Source: an uncultured Faecalibacterium sp. (GTDB lineage: Bacteria > Bacillota > Clostridia > Oscillospirales > Ruminococcaceae). From it: DNA of 64,000 nucleotides. Positions 46,699 to 55,696 of this stretch are shown here, one piece after another (position 1 is the stretch's first letter; each line of letters opens with the position of its first letter). The position numbers and the translations under genes were made by a program. The DNA lies in assembly GCA_944386015.1 (NCBI GenBank), contig CALWZK010000003.1:1-64000 (forward strand). The letters are read 5' to 3'. Under the pieces are notes generated by a model. The model searched no databases. It was not told the DNA's origin and worked only from the letters and a program-made list of their open reading frames with translations.

Positions 46699-46731
46699 AA
46701 AAAAGCGCCTGCGAAAGCAGGCGCTTTTTTT
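46699..46731 (+). terminator. Bidirectional terminator between converging genes
   Basis: AGCGCCTGC (46704-46712), GAAA loop and GCAGGCGCT (46717-46725), with A6 on the left and T7 on the right. It serves both the CinA-like gene and the converging trkH. Confidence 0.93.
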
Positions 46732-46746
46732 GCTGTGTTTTTGTTT

Positions 46747-48189
46747 TTAGAATTTTCTCCAGGTCTCGGGGCTGAACAGCAGCAGCATGGGGAACAGCTC
46801 CAGGCGGCCCGCCAGCATATCAAAGGTCAGCACCAGCTTGGAAAAGCCGGAGTAAATGCCGAAGTTGGCGGTGGGGCCCACCCCTTCCAGGCCGGGGCCG
46901 ATGTTGTTGAAGGTGGCCGCCACGGCGGTGAAGTTGGTAGTCATGGTCTGGCCGTCCAGGCTGACCAGCAGCACCGACACGGTGAAGATGATGACATAGG
47001 CCGCCACGAACACATTGATGGACCGGAGGGTCTCGTGGCCGATGGGCTTGCCGTCCACCCGCACCGGGGTGACGGCGTTGGGGTGGAGGGTCTGCTGGAT
47101 CTCCTTGCGGATGCTCTTGGCCAGCACCACCAGGCGGCTGATCTTCATGCCGCCGCCGGTGCTGCCGGCGCAGGCGCCGATGAACATCAAAGTCACCAGG
47201 ATGCTCTTGGCGAAGGGGGGCCACAGGTCATAGTTGCAGGTGGTGAAGCCGGTGGTGGTGATGATGGAGCCCACCTGGAAGGCGGCCTGCTGGACGGCGG
47301 TCAGGAAGTTGGGGAACAGGTCCCGGATGTTCCAGCTCACCAGGGCGATGGCCGCTGCAATCACCAGCAGATACCAGCGGACCTCCTCGATGGAGAACGC
47401 CTTTTTGAATTTCCGGCGGGTCAGATAGAAGTAGGCGCTGAAGTTGACGCCGAACAGGATCATAAAGACGGTGACCACCACCTGGATGTACACCGAATAG
47501 CTGGCCATGCTGTCGTTCCGCACCCCGAAGCCGCCGGTGCCGGCGGTGCCGAAAGTGATCAGCAGGGTGTCCATCAGGGGGCAGCCCCCCGCCAGCATAA
47601 AGAGAATCTGGAGGATGGTCATCCCCAGATAGATGGTGTAGAGGATTTTGGCGGTGGCCTGGACTGAGGGCACCATCTTTTCCACCTGGGGGCCGGGGCT
47701 TTCGGCCTTCATCAGGTTGACATGGCTGCCGCCGGTGAGGGGCATGACCGCCAGCAGGAACACCAGGATGCCCATGCCGCCGATCCAGTGGGTAAAACTG
47801 CGCCAGAACAGGATGCCCATGGGCAGGCTCTCCACATCGGCCAGCACCGACGCGCCGGTGGTGGTGAAGCCCGACACTGTCTCAAACAGGGCGGAAATGG
47901 GGTCGGGGATGGCCCCCGACAGCACAAATGGCACCGCCCCCATGACGCTGATCACAACCCAGGTGAGGGCGGCGGTGACGCAGCTTTCCCGCATATAGAT
48001 GATGTCGCGGCGGGGCTTGATGCAGGTGAGGATCAGCCCGATGATGAAGCACAGGGCCACTGTGAACAGGAACACCCACAGCACCGCCCATTCCCCGTAG
48101 ATGGCGCTGACCAGGGCAGGCAGGCAGAGCAGGCCCCCCTCACACAGCAGGATATAGCCCAGCAGCCGGAATACAATGGCATAGTTCAT
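46747..48189 (-). CDS. trkH: Potassium uptake protein, TrkH/KtrB family
   Basis: The 480-aa membrane channel subunit has four M1-P-M2 repeats with pore glycines visible in VSGFTTTGASVL, TFGTAGTGGFGVRND, GSIITTTGFTTCNYDLWP and AATFNNIGPGLEGVG. It conducts K+ and is gated by the cytoplasmic TrkA ring. It follows trkA with a 4-base overlap, so the two are translationally coupled, and ends at a bidirectional terminator. Confidence 0.95.
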   Translation of the reverse strand: MNYAIVFRLLGYILLCEGGLLCLPALVSAIYGEWAVLWVFLFTVALCFIIGLILTCIKPRRDIIYMRESCVTAALTWVVISVMGAVPFVLSGAIPDPISALFETVSGFTTTGASVLADVESLPMGILFWRSFTHWIGGMGILVFLLAVMPLTGGSHVNLMKAESPGPQVEKMVPSVQATAKILYTIYLGMTILQILFMLAGGCPLMDTLLITFGTAGTGGFGVRNDSMASYSVYIQVVVTVFMILFGVNFSAYFYLTRRKFKKAFSIEEVRWYLLVIAAAIALVSWNIRDLFPNFLTAVQQAAFQVGSIITTTGFTTCNYDLWPPFAKSILVTLMFIGACAGSTGGGMKISRLVVLAKSIRKEIQQTLHPNAVTPVRVDGKPIGHETLRSINVFVAAYVIIFTVSVLLVSLDGQTMTTNFTAVAATFNNIGPGLEGVGPTANFGIYSGFSKLVLTFDMLAGRLELFPMLLLFSPETWRKF

Positions 48190-49562
48190 CGGCGTGCGCT
48201 CCCTTGTCCTGCCACGATATCCCGCAGGTCATGGAGGCCGTGCTGCAGGGTGACCACAATCACCGTATCCCCCAGCTGGATGGTGTCGCCGCCGCGGGGG
48301 ATGATGATCTGGTCCCCGCGGGTGATGCAGCACAGCAGCAGGTTGGGCTTCAGGTGCAGCTCGCTCAGGGGGATGCCGGTGGCGGGGCTGACCTCGTGGA
48401 CGGTGAATTCCAGCGCCTCCACCCGGTCGTCCAGGATGCGGTAGAGGGTCTTGATGTTGCTGCCGGCCTCGTTCTGCAGCGCGCGGACGTACTGGACGAT
48501 GAAGTCGCAGGTCATGTACTTGGGGTAGATGACGCTGCCCAGGTCGAAGCTGTCCAGAATCTCGTCGAACTCCAGCCGGTTGATCTTGGTCACGCGCTTG
48601 GCCTGGGAGTGGTTGCTGGCGAACAGGGACAACAGGATGTTCTCCTCGTCCATGTTGGTCAGGGCCACAAAGGCTTCGGCCGAGCCCAGCCCCTCGCTGA
48701 GCAGGAAGCTGCGGTTGGAGCCGTCCTCGCACAGGACCTGGGCTTCGGGCAGTTCCTCGGCCAGGTAGTCGCAGCGGGCCAGGTCCCGCTCGATGATCCG
48801 CACCTTGATCTTGTTTTCCAGCAGGTACTGGCTGAGGTAGAAGGCGATGGCCCCGCCGCCCACGATCATGGCGTTTTTGACCGGCGCGGTGGGGATGCCC
48901 AGCTTGCGGAAGAACTGCTGGGCCTTGTCCGGGGTGGCCAGGAAGGTGACCAGGTCCCCGCTGCGCAGCACAAAGCTGCCGTCCGGGATGGTGACGGTCT
49001 TGCCACGCTCCACCGCGCACACCAGGATGTCGCACCCCATGCGGGCGGGGATGTCCCGGATGGGCAGCCCGTCCAGCCCGTGGGCCTGGGTCAGGGCAAA
49101 CTTGATCAGCTGCACCCGCCCGCCGGCAAAGGTGTCGATCTTGGAAGCGCCGGGGAACCGCAGCAGCCGGGAGATCTCGGTGGCGGCGGTCATCTCGGGG
49201 TTGATGATGGCCGAAATGCCGGTCTGCTGGCGGATAAAGTCCAGCTCGTGGCTGTAGGACGGGTTGCGCACCCGGGCGATGGTGTGGCGGCTGCCCGCCT
49301 TTTTGGCAAACATGCAGCACAGCAGGTTCAGCTCGTCCGAGCCGGTGATGGCGATGAACACATCGTTGTCCTCGATGCCGGCCTCGGACAGGGTGGCGAT
49401 GGAGGAGCCGTTGCCCACCACGCCCAGCACGTCGTAGGACTGGACAATCTGCTCCACCCGGGCCTTGTTGGTATCGATGACCGTTACGCTGTGGCCTTCC
49501 TCGCTGAGCTGGCGGGCGAGGGCTGTGCCCACTTTGCCGCCGCCCACAAGTATGATTTTCAT
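48186..49562 (-). CDS. trkA: Trk potassium system NAD-binding protein TrkA
   Basis: The 458-aa regulator has two RCK units, each with a Rossmann domain and a C-terminal ligand domain: IILVGGGKVGTALARQLSEEGH at the start and AMIVGGGAIAFYLSQYLLE near residue 230. The acidic residues that bind the adenosine ribose are at VIDTN and IIERD. It forms the ring that gates TrkH in response to NAD(H) or ATP/ADP. The tandem form is the full-length TrkA type rather than the single-unit KtrA. Confidence 0.95.
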   Translation of the reverse strand: MKIILVGGGKVGTALARQLSEEGHSVTVIDTNKARVEQIVQSYDVLGVVGNGSSIATLSEAGIEDNDVFIAITGSDELNLLCCMFAKKAGSRHTIARVRNPSYSHELDFIRQQTGISAIINPEMTAATEISRLLRFPGASKIDTFAGGRVQLIKFALTQAHGLDGLPIRDIPARMGCDILVCAVERGKTVTIPDGSFVLRSGDLVTFLATPDKAQQFFRKLGIPTAPVKNAMIVGGGAIAFYLSQYLLENKIKVRIIERDLARCDYLAEELPEAQVLCEDGSNRSFLLSEGLGSAEAFVALTNMDEENILLSLFASNHSQAKRVTKINRLEFDEILDSFDLGSVIYPKYMTCDFIVQYVRALQNEAGSNIKTLYRILDDRVEALEFTVHEVSPATGIPLSELHLKPNLLLCCITRGDQIIIPRGGDTIQLGDTVIVVTLQHGLHDLRDIVAGQGSARR

Positions 49563-49728
49563 GGATTCATCATCCTTTCCAGTGATAGAAAAAACCGGGA
49601 GACCTGCGCCGCCCGGCCCGATATTTGAGATACAAACTTTATTCTAACACAAATCCGGGAAAAGGTCTATACTTCGCCGCAAATGAAACATTCCCCGCCG
49701 AGGGGCAGGGGATGCAGTGCATGAAAAC

Positions 49729-50463
49729 TTAGAAGGGCCGGTAGAAGAACCAGCGGTTGCTGCAGCAGCAGTTGCACAGCAGGTTGAGCAGGATCATGGA
49801 CCAGCACCACCGCATGATGCCGCCGCCGGCGCTGGAGTAGGTGGTCTGGGTCCGGTAGGTCTGGCCCGGGTTCTGCAGCCGGTTCAGGTGGCTGCGGTAC
49901 TCGGTATTGCCCGGCTCCATCTGGACCGCCCGGCGGGCATCCTGCAGGGCGTCGATGCTGCGGCCCAGGCCCTGGTTGGCCAGGCTGGACAGATAATACC
50001 ACCGGGCGGTGCGGTCCCGCTGGGAGTCCAGTACCCGGCGGGCCTCGGCGTAGCGGCCGTTGACAATGAAATTGCGGGCCGCCTGGATCTCGGCGGGGTC
50101 GCTGCCCGAGCTGCTGGGGCCCTGCTGCTGGGTGTAGCCGCCATAGCCAAACCCAAAGCCGAAAGGGTCAAACCCATAGAAGCCCCCGTCAAAGCCGCCC
50201 TGCTGGTAACCGCCCTGCTGATAACTCTGCTGGCTGTAGCTGCCGTAGCCCTGCTGGCTGTAGCCGCCGGCAGTCTGGGGGCCGGTGTCCCCCTTCATGA
50301 TGGCGTCATAGGCGGCCTGGACTTCCTTGAAGTGTTCTTCCGCAGTGGGATCGTCGGGGTTCAGGTCGGGATGCCAGCGCTTGCACTTGGCGCGGTAGGC
50401 CTTTTTGATCTCTTCCTCGCTGGCACCCCGCTGGATGCCAAGAACTTCATAGGGATCTTTCAT
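49729..50463 (-). CDS. J-domain protein with Gly/Tyr/Gln-rich linker and Cys-rich tail
   Basis: The 244-aa protein has an N-terminal J domain ([36 protein letters not shown]) with the HPD motif needed to stimulate DnaK ATPase. A low-complexity [13 protein letters not shown] linker (about 65-110) follows, then a tetratricopeptide-like helical segment (about 122-190). The hydrophobic tail includes [16 protein letters not shown]. It is not a canonical DnaJ, as it lacks the zinc-finger and substrate domains. It lies downstream of the DUF5685 gene with its own promoter. The tail suggests membrane or metal contact. Confidence 0.87.
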   Translation of the reverse strand: MKDPYEVLGIQRGASEEEIKKAYRAKCKRWHPDLNPDDPTAEEHFKEVQAAYDAIMKGDTGPQTAGGYSQQGYGSYSQQSYQQGGYQQGGFDGGFYGFDPFGFGFGYGGYTQQQGPSSSGSDPAEIQAARNFIVNGRYAEARRVLDSQRDRTARWYYLSSLANQGLGRSIDALQDARRAVQMEPGNTEYRSHLNRLQNPGQTYRTQTTYSSAGGGIMRWCWSMILLNLLCNCCCSNRWFFYRPF

Positions 50464-50556
50464 CGGATTATTCCCTCACAACTCTCTATTGGTACACGGA
50501 GCGCTGCCCGCCCTGTAGCGGGCCCGGCTCCTGCAAATGCTTCAGAATCTGATCTA

Positions 50557-50584
50557 TTTTAGCGTAAACAGGCTCAAAAAGCAA
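50557..50584 (-). promoter_or_regulatory. Promoter of the J-domain gene
   Basis: On the minus strand TTGCTT (50579-50584), a 16-nt spacer and TAAAAT (50557-50562). It overlaps the T-run of the preceding gene's terminator. Confidence 0.55.
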
Positions 50585-50618
50585 GCCCCCGGCCCTGGTA
50601 CAGGCTCAGCGGGGCTTG
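50576..50618 (-). terminator. Terminator of the DUF5685 gene
   Basis: On the minus strand CAAGCCCC (from 50618) pairs with GGGGCTTG (to 50582), followed by CTTTT. The hairpin overlaps the last codons and stop of the DUF5685 gene. Confidence 0.6.
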
Positions 50619-51439
50619 TTCCGGCGGTTTTTGACGTTGTATTTCAGCCAGATGCCGGAGTAGAGGATGTTTTCCAGCAGGTCCACATCCTCCACACAGG
50701 GCAGCCGCCGGAATGCGCCGGCCGCCTGGGCCAGCAGCAGCTCAAAGATTTCCCGCATCTGGTCCTGGTAATCCGGCTCGGCAGAGATGCGGCGGAGGGG
50801 ATTATAGGCCCCTTTCCGCTTGTCCCGGTCCAGATCGTCCCAGGCGTCCAGCAGGTAGATGTATTTGCCGATGCTGTAGCCGATGGTTCGCAGCTCGGGC
50901 GACCAGCGGTCCTGCTTGTAGTCGAACAGCTCTGCCATCAGACCCCCGAAGGAACCCGACACCAGGTCCAGGTCCTCGCAGCCCTCGGCTTCGTACCGGG
51001 CCAGCTGGTCCAGGCCGTCGGTGATGGCCTGGCAGGCCCGGGGCCACCGGGTTTCCACATCCCGGCGGTGCTGCTCCAGCAGCTTCATATAGGCCAGGCC
51101 GGCGGGGCTGCGGTCGTCCTGCCATTTGTCCTTGGCGCTGTAATAGTGGAGGGCCAGGCCGATGTCGGCGCAGTAATCGGTGGGGCCGCTGTACCGCCAG
51201 TGGATGGGCCGGATGGGGTGGACCGGGCAGCGGCCGGTTTCGGCCACGGTGGGGGTCTCGCCCTCGTACAGGCTGGACAGCAGCAGGTTGAGGAAGGTCA
51301 GGTCGTAGCTCAAGGTCATGCGGCCTGCCATCCCGTGGAGGGCCGCCGCCCGGCGGCACAGCCCGCAGTAGGCGGTGCGGTAGCGGTCCCGGGCTTCGGG
51401 GGTCATGGCCTGCTGGTCCGGAATGATGTAGCCAAACAT
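50606..51439 (-). CDS. DUF5685 family protein
   Basis: The 277-aa protein begins MFGYIIPDQQAM and soon has YRTAYCGLCRRAAALHG, the hallmark of DUF5685, with further cysteines at CPVHP and YCADIGLAL. The pattern of helices with FDYKQDRWSPELRTIGYSIGKYIYLLDAWDDLDRD resembles an all-alpha, possibly terpene-synthase-like fold. That likeness is only an impression from the aspartate-rich helix. Function is unknown. ATG 51439 lies one base after the stop of the upstream zinc-ribbon gene, so translation is probably coupled. An upstream in-frame extension lies inside that gene and is rejected. Confidence 0.85.
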   Translation of the reverse strand: MFGYIIPDQQAMTPEARDRYRTAYCGLCRRAAALHGMAGRMTLSYDLTFLNLLLSSLYEGETPTVAETGRCPVHPIRPIHWRYSGPTDYCADIGLALHYYSAKDKWQDDRSPAGLAYMKLLEQHRRDVETRWPRACQAITDGLDQLARYEAEGCEDLDLVSGSFGGLMAELFDYKQDRWSPELRTIGYSIGKYIYLLDAWDDLDRDKRKGAYNPLRRISAEPDYQDQMREIFELLLAQAAGAFRRLPCVEDVDLLENILYSGIWLKYNVKNRRNKPR

Positions 51440-51440
51440 C

Positions 51441-51836
51441 TCAGCTCTTGCGGATGAACTGGGTGCCGCAGCGGGGGCAGGAGATCTCGATCCGGCCCCG
51501 GCCCTTGGGGACCCGCAGCATCTGATGGCACTGGGGGCAGCGGAAATAGCGGTAGGTCTTGCGGTCATCCCAGCGGCGTTTGACCCCCTGGAACTTGCCG
51601 GTGACCCGCTCTTTCAGGTTGTAGAACCGGTAGTTCTCCTCGGTGCGGCGGGAGATGTTGCGGCTGAAGGTGCGGAAATAGCAGTAGACCAGCGCGGCCA
51701 GGCCCAGCCAGGTGAAGATGCCCCAGCGGGTGACCAGGGAGATCAGCAGCAAAACGATGGCCACCACGCTCAGAAACTGGTTCAGGGCGTCGGTGCCGTA
51801 ACGGCCTGCCATAAATTGACGGATTTTGTCGCGCAT
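51441..51836 (-). CDS. Membrane protein with C-terminal zinc ribbon
   Basis: The 131-aa protein has one or two closely spaced membrane helices (about 20-54, LSVVAIVLLLISLVTRWGIFTWLGLAALVYCYF), a basic linker, and a cytoplasmic ribbon CPQCHQMLRVPKGRGRIEISCPRCG. Similar proteins are widespread and uncharacterised in Firmicutes. GGGAGG precedes the ATG by 11 bases. It is followed immediately by DUF5685 and then the J-domain gene, suggesting a shared process. Confidence 0.85.
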   Translation of the reverse strand: MRDKIRQFMAGRYGTDALNQFLSVVAIVLLLISLVTRWGIFTWLGLAALVYCYFRTFSRNISRRTEENYRFYNLKERVTGKFQGVKRRWDDRKTYRYFRCPQCHQMLRVPKGRGRIEISCPRCGTQFIRKS

Positions 51837-51981
51837 AGCGTTGAATGCCTCCCTATGATGGTGAAATGAAGCATCCCGGCCGAAGGAAAATTGAGGGGAT
51901 GCCGACGGTATTTAGTATGCCAGCCGGAAGTGATCAAATTTTGAACAGACTGCAAAGCAACCGTAAAAAACCCCGGCGGCG

Positions 51982-54390
51982 TTACACTTCCCGGCGGCGG
52001 ATGATGACCGAGACCTCGGCGTCCAGAGCGCCTTCCATCTTGCAGTGGAGGGTGGCCCGGCCGGCCACCCCTTCGGTGGCCAGGTAGGTGCCCGCCATGC
52101 CGCCCCGCAGGGGGACCACCGCCGGCCCGATCAGGTGGGCGGGGCCCTCCACCGACAGCTGGACCGCCTCGCTGCAGTAGGGCAGCAGGACGCCGTTCTG
52201 GTCGATGGCCCGGAGGGTGATGGCGGCACAGTCCCAGGTGGGGCCGTCGGTGAGGATGGCGTTGCGGGCGGTGCACTCCAGACGGACCCGCTGGGCGGGT
52301 TCCTGGATGACGGTGCGGGTGACCCGGTCCCGCCACACCGCGTCGAACCGGTAGGAGGCCATCGGGCTGCCCAGCACCCCGATGTAGGTCTGGTAGAGGT
52401 GGAGCAGCTGGGGTTCATTCAGCCGCAGGGCCCGCATCAGCCGGCCCAGCCGGGCCCGCACCAAGGGAGAGGGGAGGTTGGGGTCCCGCCGCATGGCGTT
52501 GAGGCAGGCCGCCAGCTGCTCCGCCTCGGCGTGAGGGAAGCCCTCGTATTTTTCCAGCAGGGTGCCCACAAAGTCGTCGATTTGGATGGGAGGATGGGGC
52601 AGGGCGGCAAACCGGCCGTGGCGGTCGGGGACAAACTCGGCGATCAGGTCCCCGTTGCGGTACATCCGCACCGCGTCGGCGTTGGTGAAGGCCCAGCACC
52701 CGCCGGGATAGCCGGCAGGCATATCCCCGAAGGCCGATGCCGGGGAGACTTCCAGCACCACATCCGAGGGCACCCGGGGAGTCTTCTGGCTGGCAAAGAC
52801 GGCCGCCGCCAGCTTGGGGTTCCGGAAGGAATCCATCACACCCTGGTAGCTGACCCGGTCCCCGCTGCCAAAGGCGGGGTGGGTGTTGTAGTCGGTCATG
52901 CACCAGCCGAAGCTGCCCGCCACCCCCTGCTGGGCGGCAGCGTCGTTGAGGACGGCGCCGTAGCGCAGGGCCTGGCTCAGCCGCTGGGCGCTGGCGTCAA
53001 AGCTCTTGGTGGGGTACATCATCCCGCCGTAGCCGCTGATGAGGTAGCCCCGGCGGATGTCGGGGGTCACCGATGCCCGGGGCAGGCAGCCCGGGCCCGA
53101 CCCGGCAAAGGAAAAGTCGTCGTAGGCGTAGACGTCCTCCAGCAGCTGGCTCTTTTTGGTGCGCCGGGTGCCGGCGGTGGGGCGGGTGGGGTCCAGCCGG
53201 CGGGCCGCCTCGTTGGTCTTTTTGTAGAGGGCCTCGTCGTCGTCGCTGCCCGGCACCCGCACCCCCCACAGAAAGACGCTGGGGTGGTTGCGGTACTGGG
53301 CCACCATTTCCCGGCAGTTCTGGAGGGCCTGGGCCTTCCAGGCGGGGCCGCCGATGTGGTGCTGGCCCGGCATCTCCACAAAGGCCAGCAGGCCCAGCTC
53401 ATCGCAGGCGTCCAGGAAGGCGGGGCTAGGAGGGCAGCAGCAGCGCACCGCGTTGCACCCCAGCTGCCGGCGGAGGATCTGGGCGTCCAGACGCTGGATG
53501 CTGTCGGGCATGGCATAGCCCTGGTAGGGGTAGCTCTGATCCCGCACCAGGCCCCGCAGCTCGGTGCGGGCGCCGTTGAGGTAGAGCCCCCCGGCCACAA
53601 ACTGGATGGAGCGGAAGCCGAAGCGGATCACTTTCTGGTCCAGCACCCGGTCGGGCAGGCCGTTGGTGCCGGGGCGGATCAGCCGGACGGTGAGGGTATA
53701 GCGGGTGGGGTGCTCGCAGTTCCAGGGCTGCACCCCGTTGAGGATGCCGTGGATGGGCAGGGAGAGCTCGCCCATATAGGCGGCCCGGCGGCCTGCCGGG
53801 GAGCGGATCTCGGCTTCCAGGGCGCAGCCCACCGTCTCCCCCTCGGCGGCGGAATAAATCCGGAAAGACCCGTCGGCCTCGGCCTGGATGAAGACATCCC
53901 GCAGCCAGGCGTTTTCCTTCACTTCCAGGAACACCCCCCGGTACAGACCGCCGTAGGTCAGGGTCTCGGTCTGGCCGCCGAAGGGCGGGACATCCAGGGT
54001 TTCCCGGCTGTCGCAGCGGACGGTCAGGATGTTTTCCTCCCCCAGTTTGACGGCGCCGGTGAGGTTGACGGTGAAGGAGGTGTAGCCGCAGGCGTGATGG
54101 CCCACCCGCTGGCCGTTGCAGTAGACGGTGGCGTCATGGGCGGCCCCGCCGAAGGTCAGAAACAGGGTGCGGCCCTCCCAGCTTTTGGGCGCAGTAAACA
54201 CACGGCGGTACCCGCTGACCAGCTGGTAGTCGTTCTCGTTGCAGTAATTGAAGGGCAGCACTTTGACGGTGTGGGGCAGGCGGACCGGCTCCAGCTCCAG
54301 GCCGCCGCAGTCGGGGCCCAGCAGGGCCGGGTCATAGCGGGGCGTAAACAGCCAGCCGTCGTTCCAGTCATAATGTTCGATGCGTTCCAT
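51982..54390 (-). CDS. Glycoside hydrolase family 2-fold protein lacking catalytic glutamates
   Basis: The ~802-aa protein has the GH2 layout: sugar-binding beta-sandwich (NENDYQLVSGYRRVF, FGGAAHDATVYCNG, YTSFTVNLTG), Ig-like domain, TIM barrel (GLVRDQSYPYQGYAMP, RRQLGCNAVRCC, LGLLAFVEMPG) and C-terminal Ig-like domains. Relatives have WGVRINES for the acid/base Glu; here residues 375-382 read WGVRVPGS. The expected TE before the glycine-rich PTK segment is SG at 452-453 (LISGYGGMMYPTK). The reading frame is intact and GH2 surroundings such as FGWCMTDYNTH are kept. No signal peptide is visible. Enzyme activity is doubtful; carbohydrate binding is possible. Confidence 0.88.
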   Translation of the reverse strand: MERIEHYDWNDGWLFTPRYDPALLGPDCGGLELEPVRLPHTVKVLPFNYCNENDYQLVSGYRRVFTAPKSWEGRTLFLTFGGAAHDATVYCNGQRVGHHACGYTSFTVNLTGAVKLGEENILTVRCDSRETLDVPPFGGQTETLTYGGLYRGVFLEVKENAWLRDVFIQAEADGSFRIYSAAEGETVGCALEAEIRSPAGRRAAYMGELSLPIHGILNGVQPWNCEHPTRYTLTVRLIRPGTNGLPDRVLDQKVIRFGFRSIQFVAGGLYLNGARTELRGLVRDQSYPYQGYAMPDSIQRLDAQILRRQLGCNAVRCCCPPSPAFLDACDELGLLAFVEMPGQHHIGGPAWKAQALQNCREMVAQYRNHPSVFLWGVRVPGSDDDEALYKKTNEAARRLDPTRPTAGTRRTKKSQLLEDVYAYDDFSFAGSGPGCLPRASVTPDIRRGYLISGYGGMMYPTKSFDASAQRLSQALRYGAVLNDAAAQQGVAGSFGWCMTDYNTHPAFGSGDRVSYQGVMDSFRNPKLAAAVFASQKTPRVPSDVVLEVSPASAFGDMPAGYPGGCWAFTNADAVRMYRNGDLIAEFVPDRHGRFAALPHPPIQIDDFVGTLLEKYEGFPHAEAEQLAACLNAMRRDPNLPSPLVRARLGRLMRALRLNEPQLLHLYQTYIGVLGSPMASYRFDAVWRDRVTRTVIQEPAQRVRLECTARNAILTDGPTWDCAAITLRAIDQNGVLLPYCSEAVQLSVEGPAHLIGPAVVPLRGGMAGTYLATEGVAGRATLHCKMEGALDAEVSVIIRRREV

Positions 54391-54448
54391 CTGTTGCAGG
54401 CTCCTTGTGGGTCGGATAAGACCGGATTTTACATAAAAAATCATTTTT

Positions 54449-54457
54449 ATCATAGCA
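54449..54457 (-). promoter_or_regulatory. Possible extended -10 promoter of the GH2-like gene
   Basis: On the minus strand TGCTATGAT (54449-54457) is an extended -10 without a clear -35, about 60 nt upstream of the start. Confidence 0.45.
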
Positions 54458-54547
54458 CAAAGATGTGAACGAATAAAGAAGGCAAAAGGCCGGCGGCGTG
54501 TTTTTTGGGGAAAAAGCGGACAAGCACCCCTGTACCTCGCCCAAGGC

Positions 54548-54576
54548 TTGACAAGTCCGGCCCGCTCTGCAATAAT
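54548..54576 (+). promoter_or_regulatory. Promoter of rsmD
   Basis: TTGACA (54548-54553), a 17-nt spacer and AATAAT (54571-54576), about 38 nt before the start. Confidence 0.8.
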
Positions 54577-54613
54577 GAAGGGAACAACGTACCACTGAAA
54601 GGAGCGGATGCAG

Positions 54614-55195
54614 ATGCGTGTAATCGCAGGAGAAGCCCGGGGCCGCCGTCTGGAGGCGCTGCCCGGTACGGATGTGACCCGCCCCACCCTGGACCAGGTC
54701 AAGGAGGCGATGTTCAGCATCGTCCAGTTCGATCTGCCGGGGGCGCGGGTGCTGGACCTGTTTGCAGGCAGCGGCCAGCTGGGAATCGAGGCGCTGTCCC
54801 GGGGGGCGTCGCGGTGCGTATTTCTGGACCAGAACCGGGATGCCGCCGCTGTGGTGATGCGCAACTGCAAGGCCTGCGGCGTATTTGACCGCAGCCGGGT
54901 CAGCGTGGGGGATGCCGCCCGCTGGCTGTCGGCCTGCCATGAGCAGTTTGATCTGGTGCTGCTGGACCCACCCTTCCGCCAGGGAACTCTGGAGGAGATC
55001 CTGCCGGCGGTGGACAAGGTTGTTGCGCCCGGCGGCATTGTTCTGTGTGAGAGCGAGGAAAAACTGGTTCTGCCCGCCCAGGTGGGAGACCTGACCCTGC
55101 GCAAGCAGTACCGCTACGGCCGTGTGCTGCTGTGGCGGTATACCAAGCCCCGCCCCAGCGAACCGGAAGGAGAGGAACCCTATGAACATCAATGA
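54614..55195 (+). CDS. rsmD: 16S rRNA (guanine-966-N2)-methyltransferase
   Basis: The 193-aa SAM-dependent enzyme methylates G966 of 16S rRNA. Motifs are MRVIAGEARGRRL, TRPTLDQVKEAMFSIV, LDLFAGSGQLGIEALSRGA and the catalytic LLDPPF. ATG 54614 follows AAAGGAG with a 9-nt spacer, better than ATG 54608. It overlaps the next gene by 14 bases. Confidence 0.95.
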   Translation: MRVIAGEARGRRLEALPGTDVTRPTLDQVKEAMFSIVQFDLPGARVLDLFAGSGQLGIEALSRGASRCVFLDQNRDAAAVVMRNCKACGVFDRSRVSVGDAARWLSACHEQFDLVLLDPPFRQGTLEEILPAVDKVVAPGGIVLCESEEKLVLPAQVGDLTLRKQYRYGRVLLWRYTKPRPSEPEGEEPYEHQ

Positions 55196-55646
55196 ACTGC
55201 TGGACACCATTGAGGATGCCCTGGAAGAAAGCGCCAATATGCCGCTGTCGGGGGGCAAACGGATTGTGGATGTAGACCAGATCCGGGATTACCTGGACGA
55301 GGTGCGGGCCAACCTGCCCGGCGAGCTGCGCCAGGCCCAGGCCATCGTCAACGACCGGGCCCAGATTGTGGACTCGGCCAACGCCCAGGCCCAGGCCATT
55401 GTCCACAAGGCAGAGGAGCGGGCCAGGATCCTGGTCAGCGAGTCGGAAATCGTGAAAAATGCACAGCAGCGGGCCTCTGAAATCATGGCCCAGGCCCAGG
55501 CCGAAAGCCGTACCCTCCGCCAGACCACCGCGGACTACTGCGACAACATGCTCAAGACCACCGAGGAGACCATGATCTCCAATGCGTCCCAGGTTAAGAG
55601 CGTCCGGGCCAGCCTGCGGACTCCGCCCAAAAAACAGCAGCAGTAA
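55182..55646 (+). CDS. Coiled-coil protein downstream of rsmD
   Basis: The 154-aa protein is largely helical: NINELLDTIEDALEESANMPLSGGKRIVDVDQIRDYLDEVRANLP, then a long Gln/Ala/Glu coiled coil (about 55-135) with repeats such as AQAQAIVHKAEERA. The N-terminal part resembles the membrane-lacking DivIVA/ATPase-like proteins found next to rsmD/coaD in Clostridia, often annotated only as ATPase. ATG 55182 follows AAGGAGAGG. No nucleotide-binding motif is visible. Confidence 0.85.
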   Translation: MNINELLDTIEDALEESANMPLSGGKRIVDVDQIRDYLDEVRANLPGELRQAQAIVNDRAQIVDSANAQAQAIVHKAEERARILVSESEIVKNAQQRASEIMAQAQAESRTLRQTTADYCDNMLKTTEETMISNASQVKSVRASLRTPPKKQQQ

Positions 55647-55660
55647 GTGCAAATCCCACA

Positions 55661-55696
55661 AAGCCTCCCCGTCCTTTGGACGGCGGAGGCTTTTTT
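55661..55696 (+). terminator. Terminator of the rsmD operon
   Basis: AAGCCTCC (55661-55668) and CCGTCC (55669-55674) pair with GGACGG (55678-55683) and GGAGGCTT (55685-55692), followed by TTTT. Confidence 0.9.

Noticed and set aside
49575..49728. Promoter of trkA and terminator of the J-domain gene
   Set aside because: A TAGAAT-like -10 lacks a convincing -35, and the CATCCCC/GGGGAATG hairpin has mismatches and only scattered T.
51440..51568. N-terminal extension of the DUF5685 protein
   Set aside because: It lies within the upstream zinc-ribbon gene in another frame and is Ala/Ser/Pro-rich shadow sequence. The family start is MFGYI.
52045..54468. 807-codon plus-strand ORF opposite the GH2-like gene
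   Set aside because: It has a His/Gln/Gly-rich shadow composition with no recognisable motif, while the minus-strand frame shows the full GH2 architecture.
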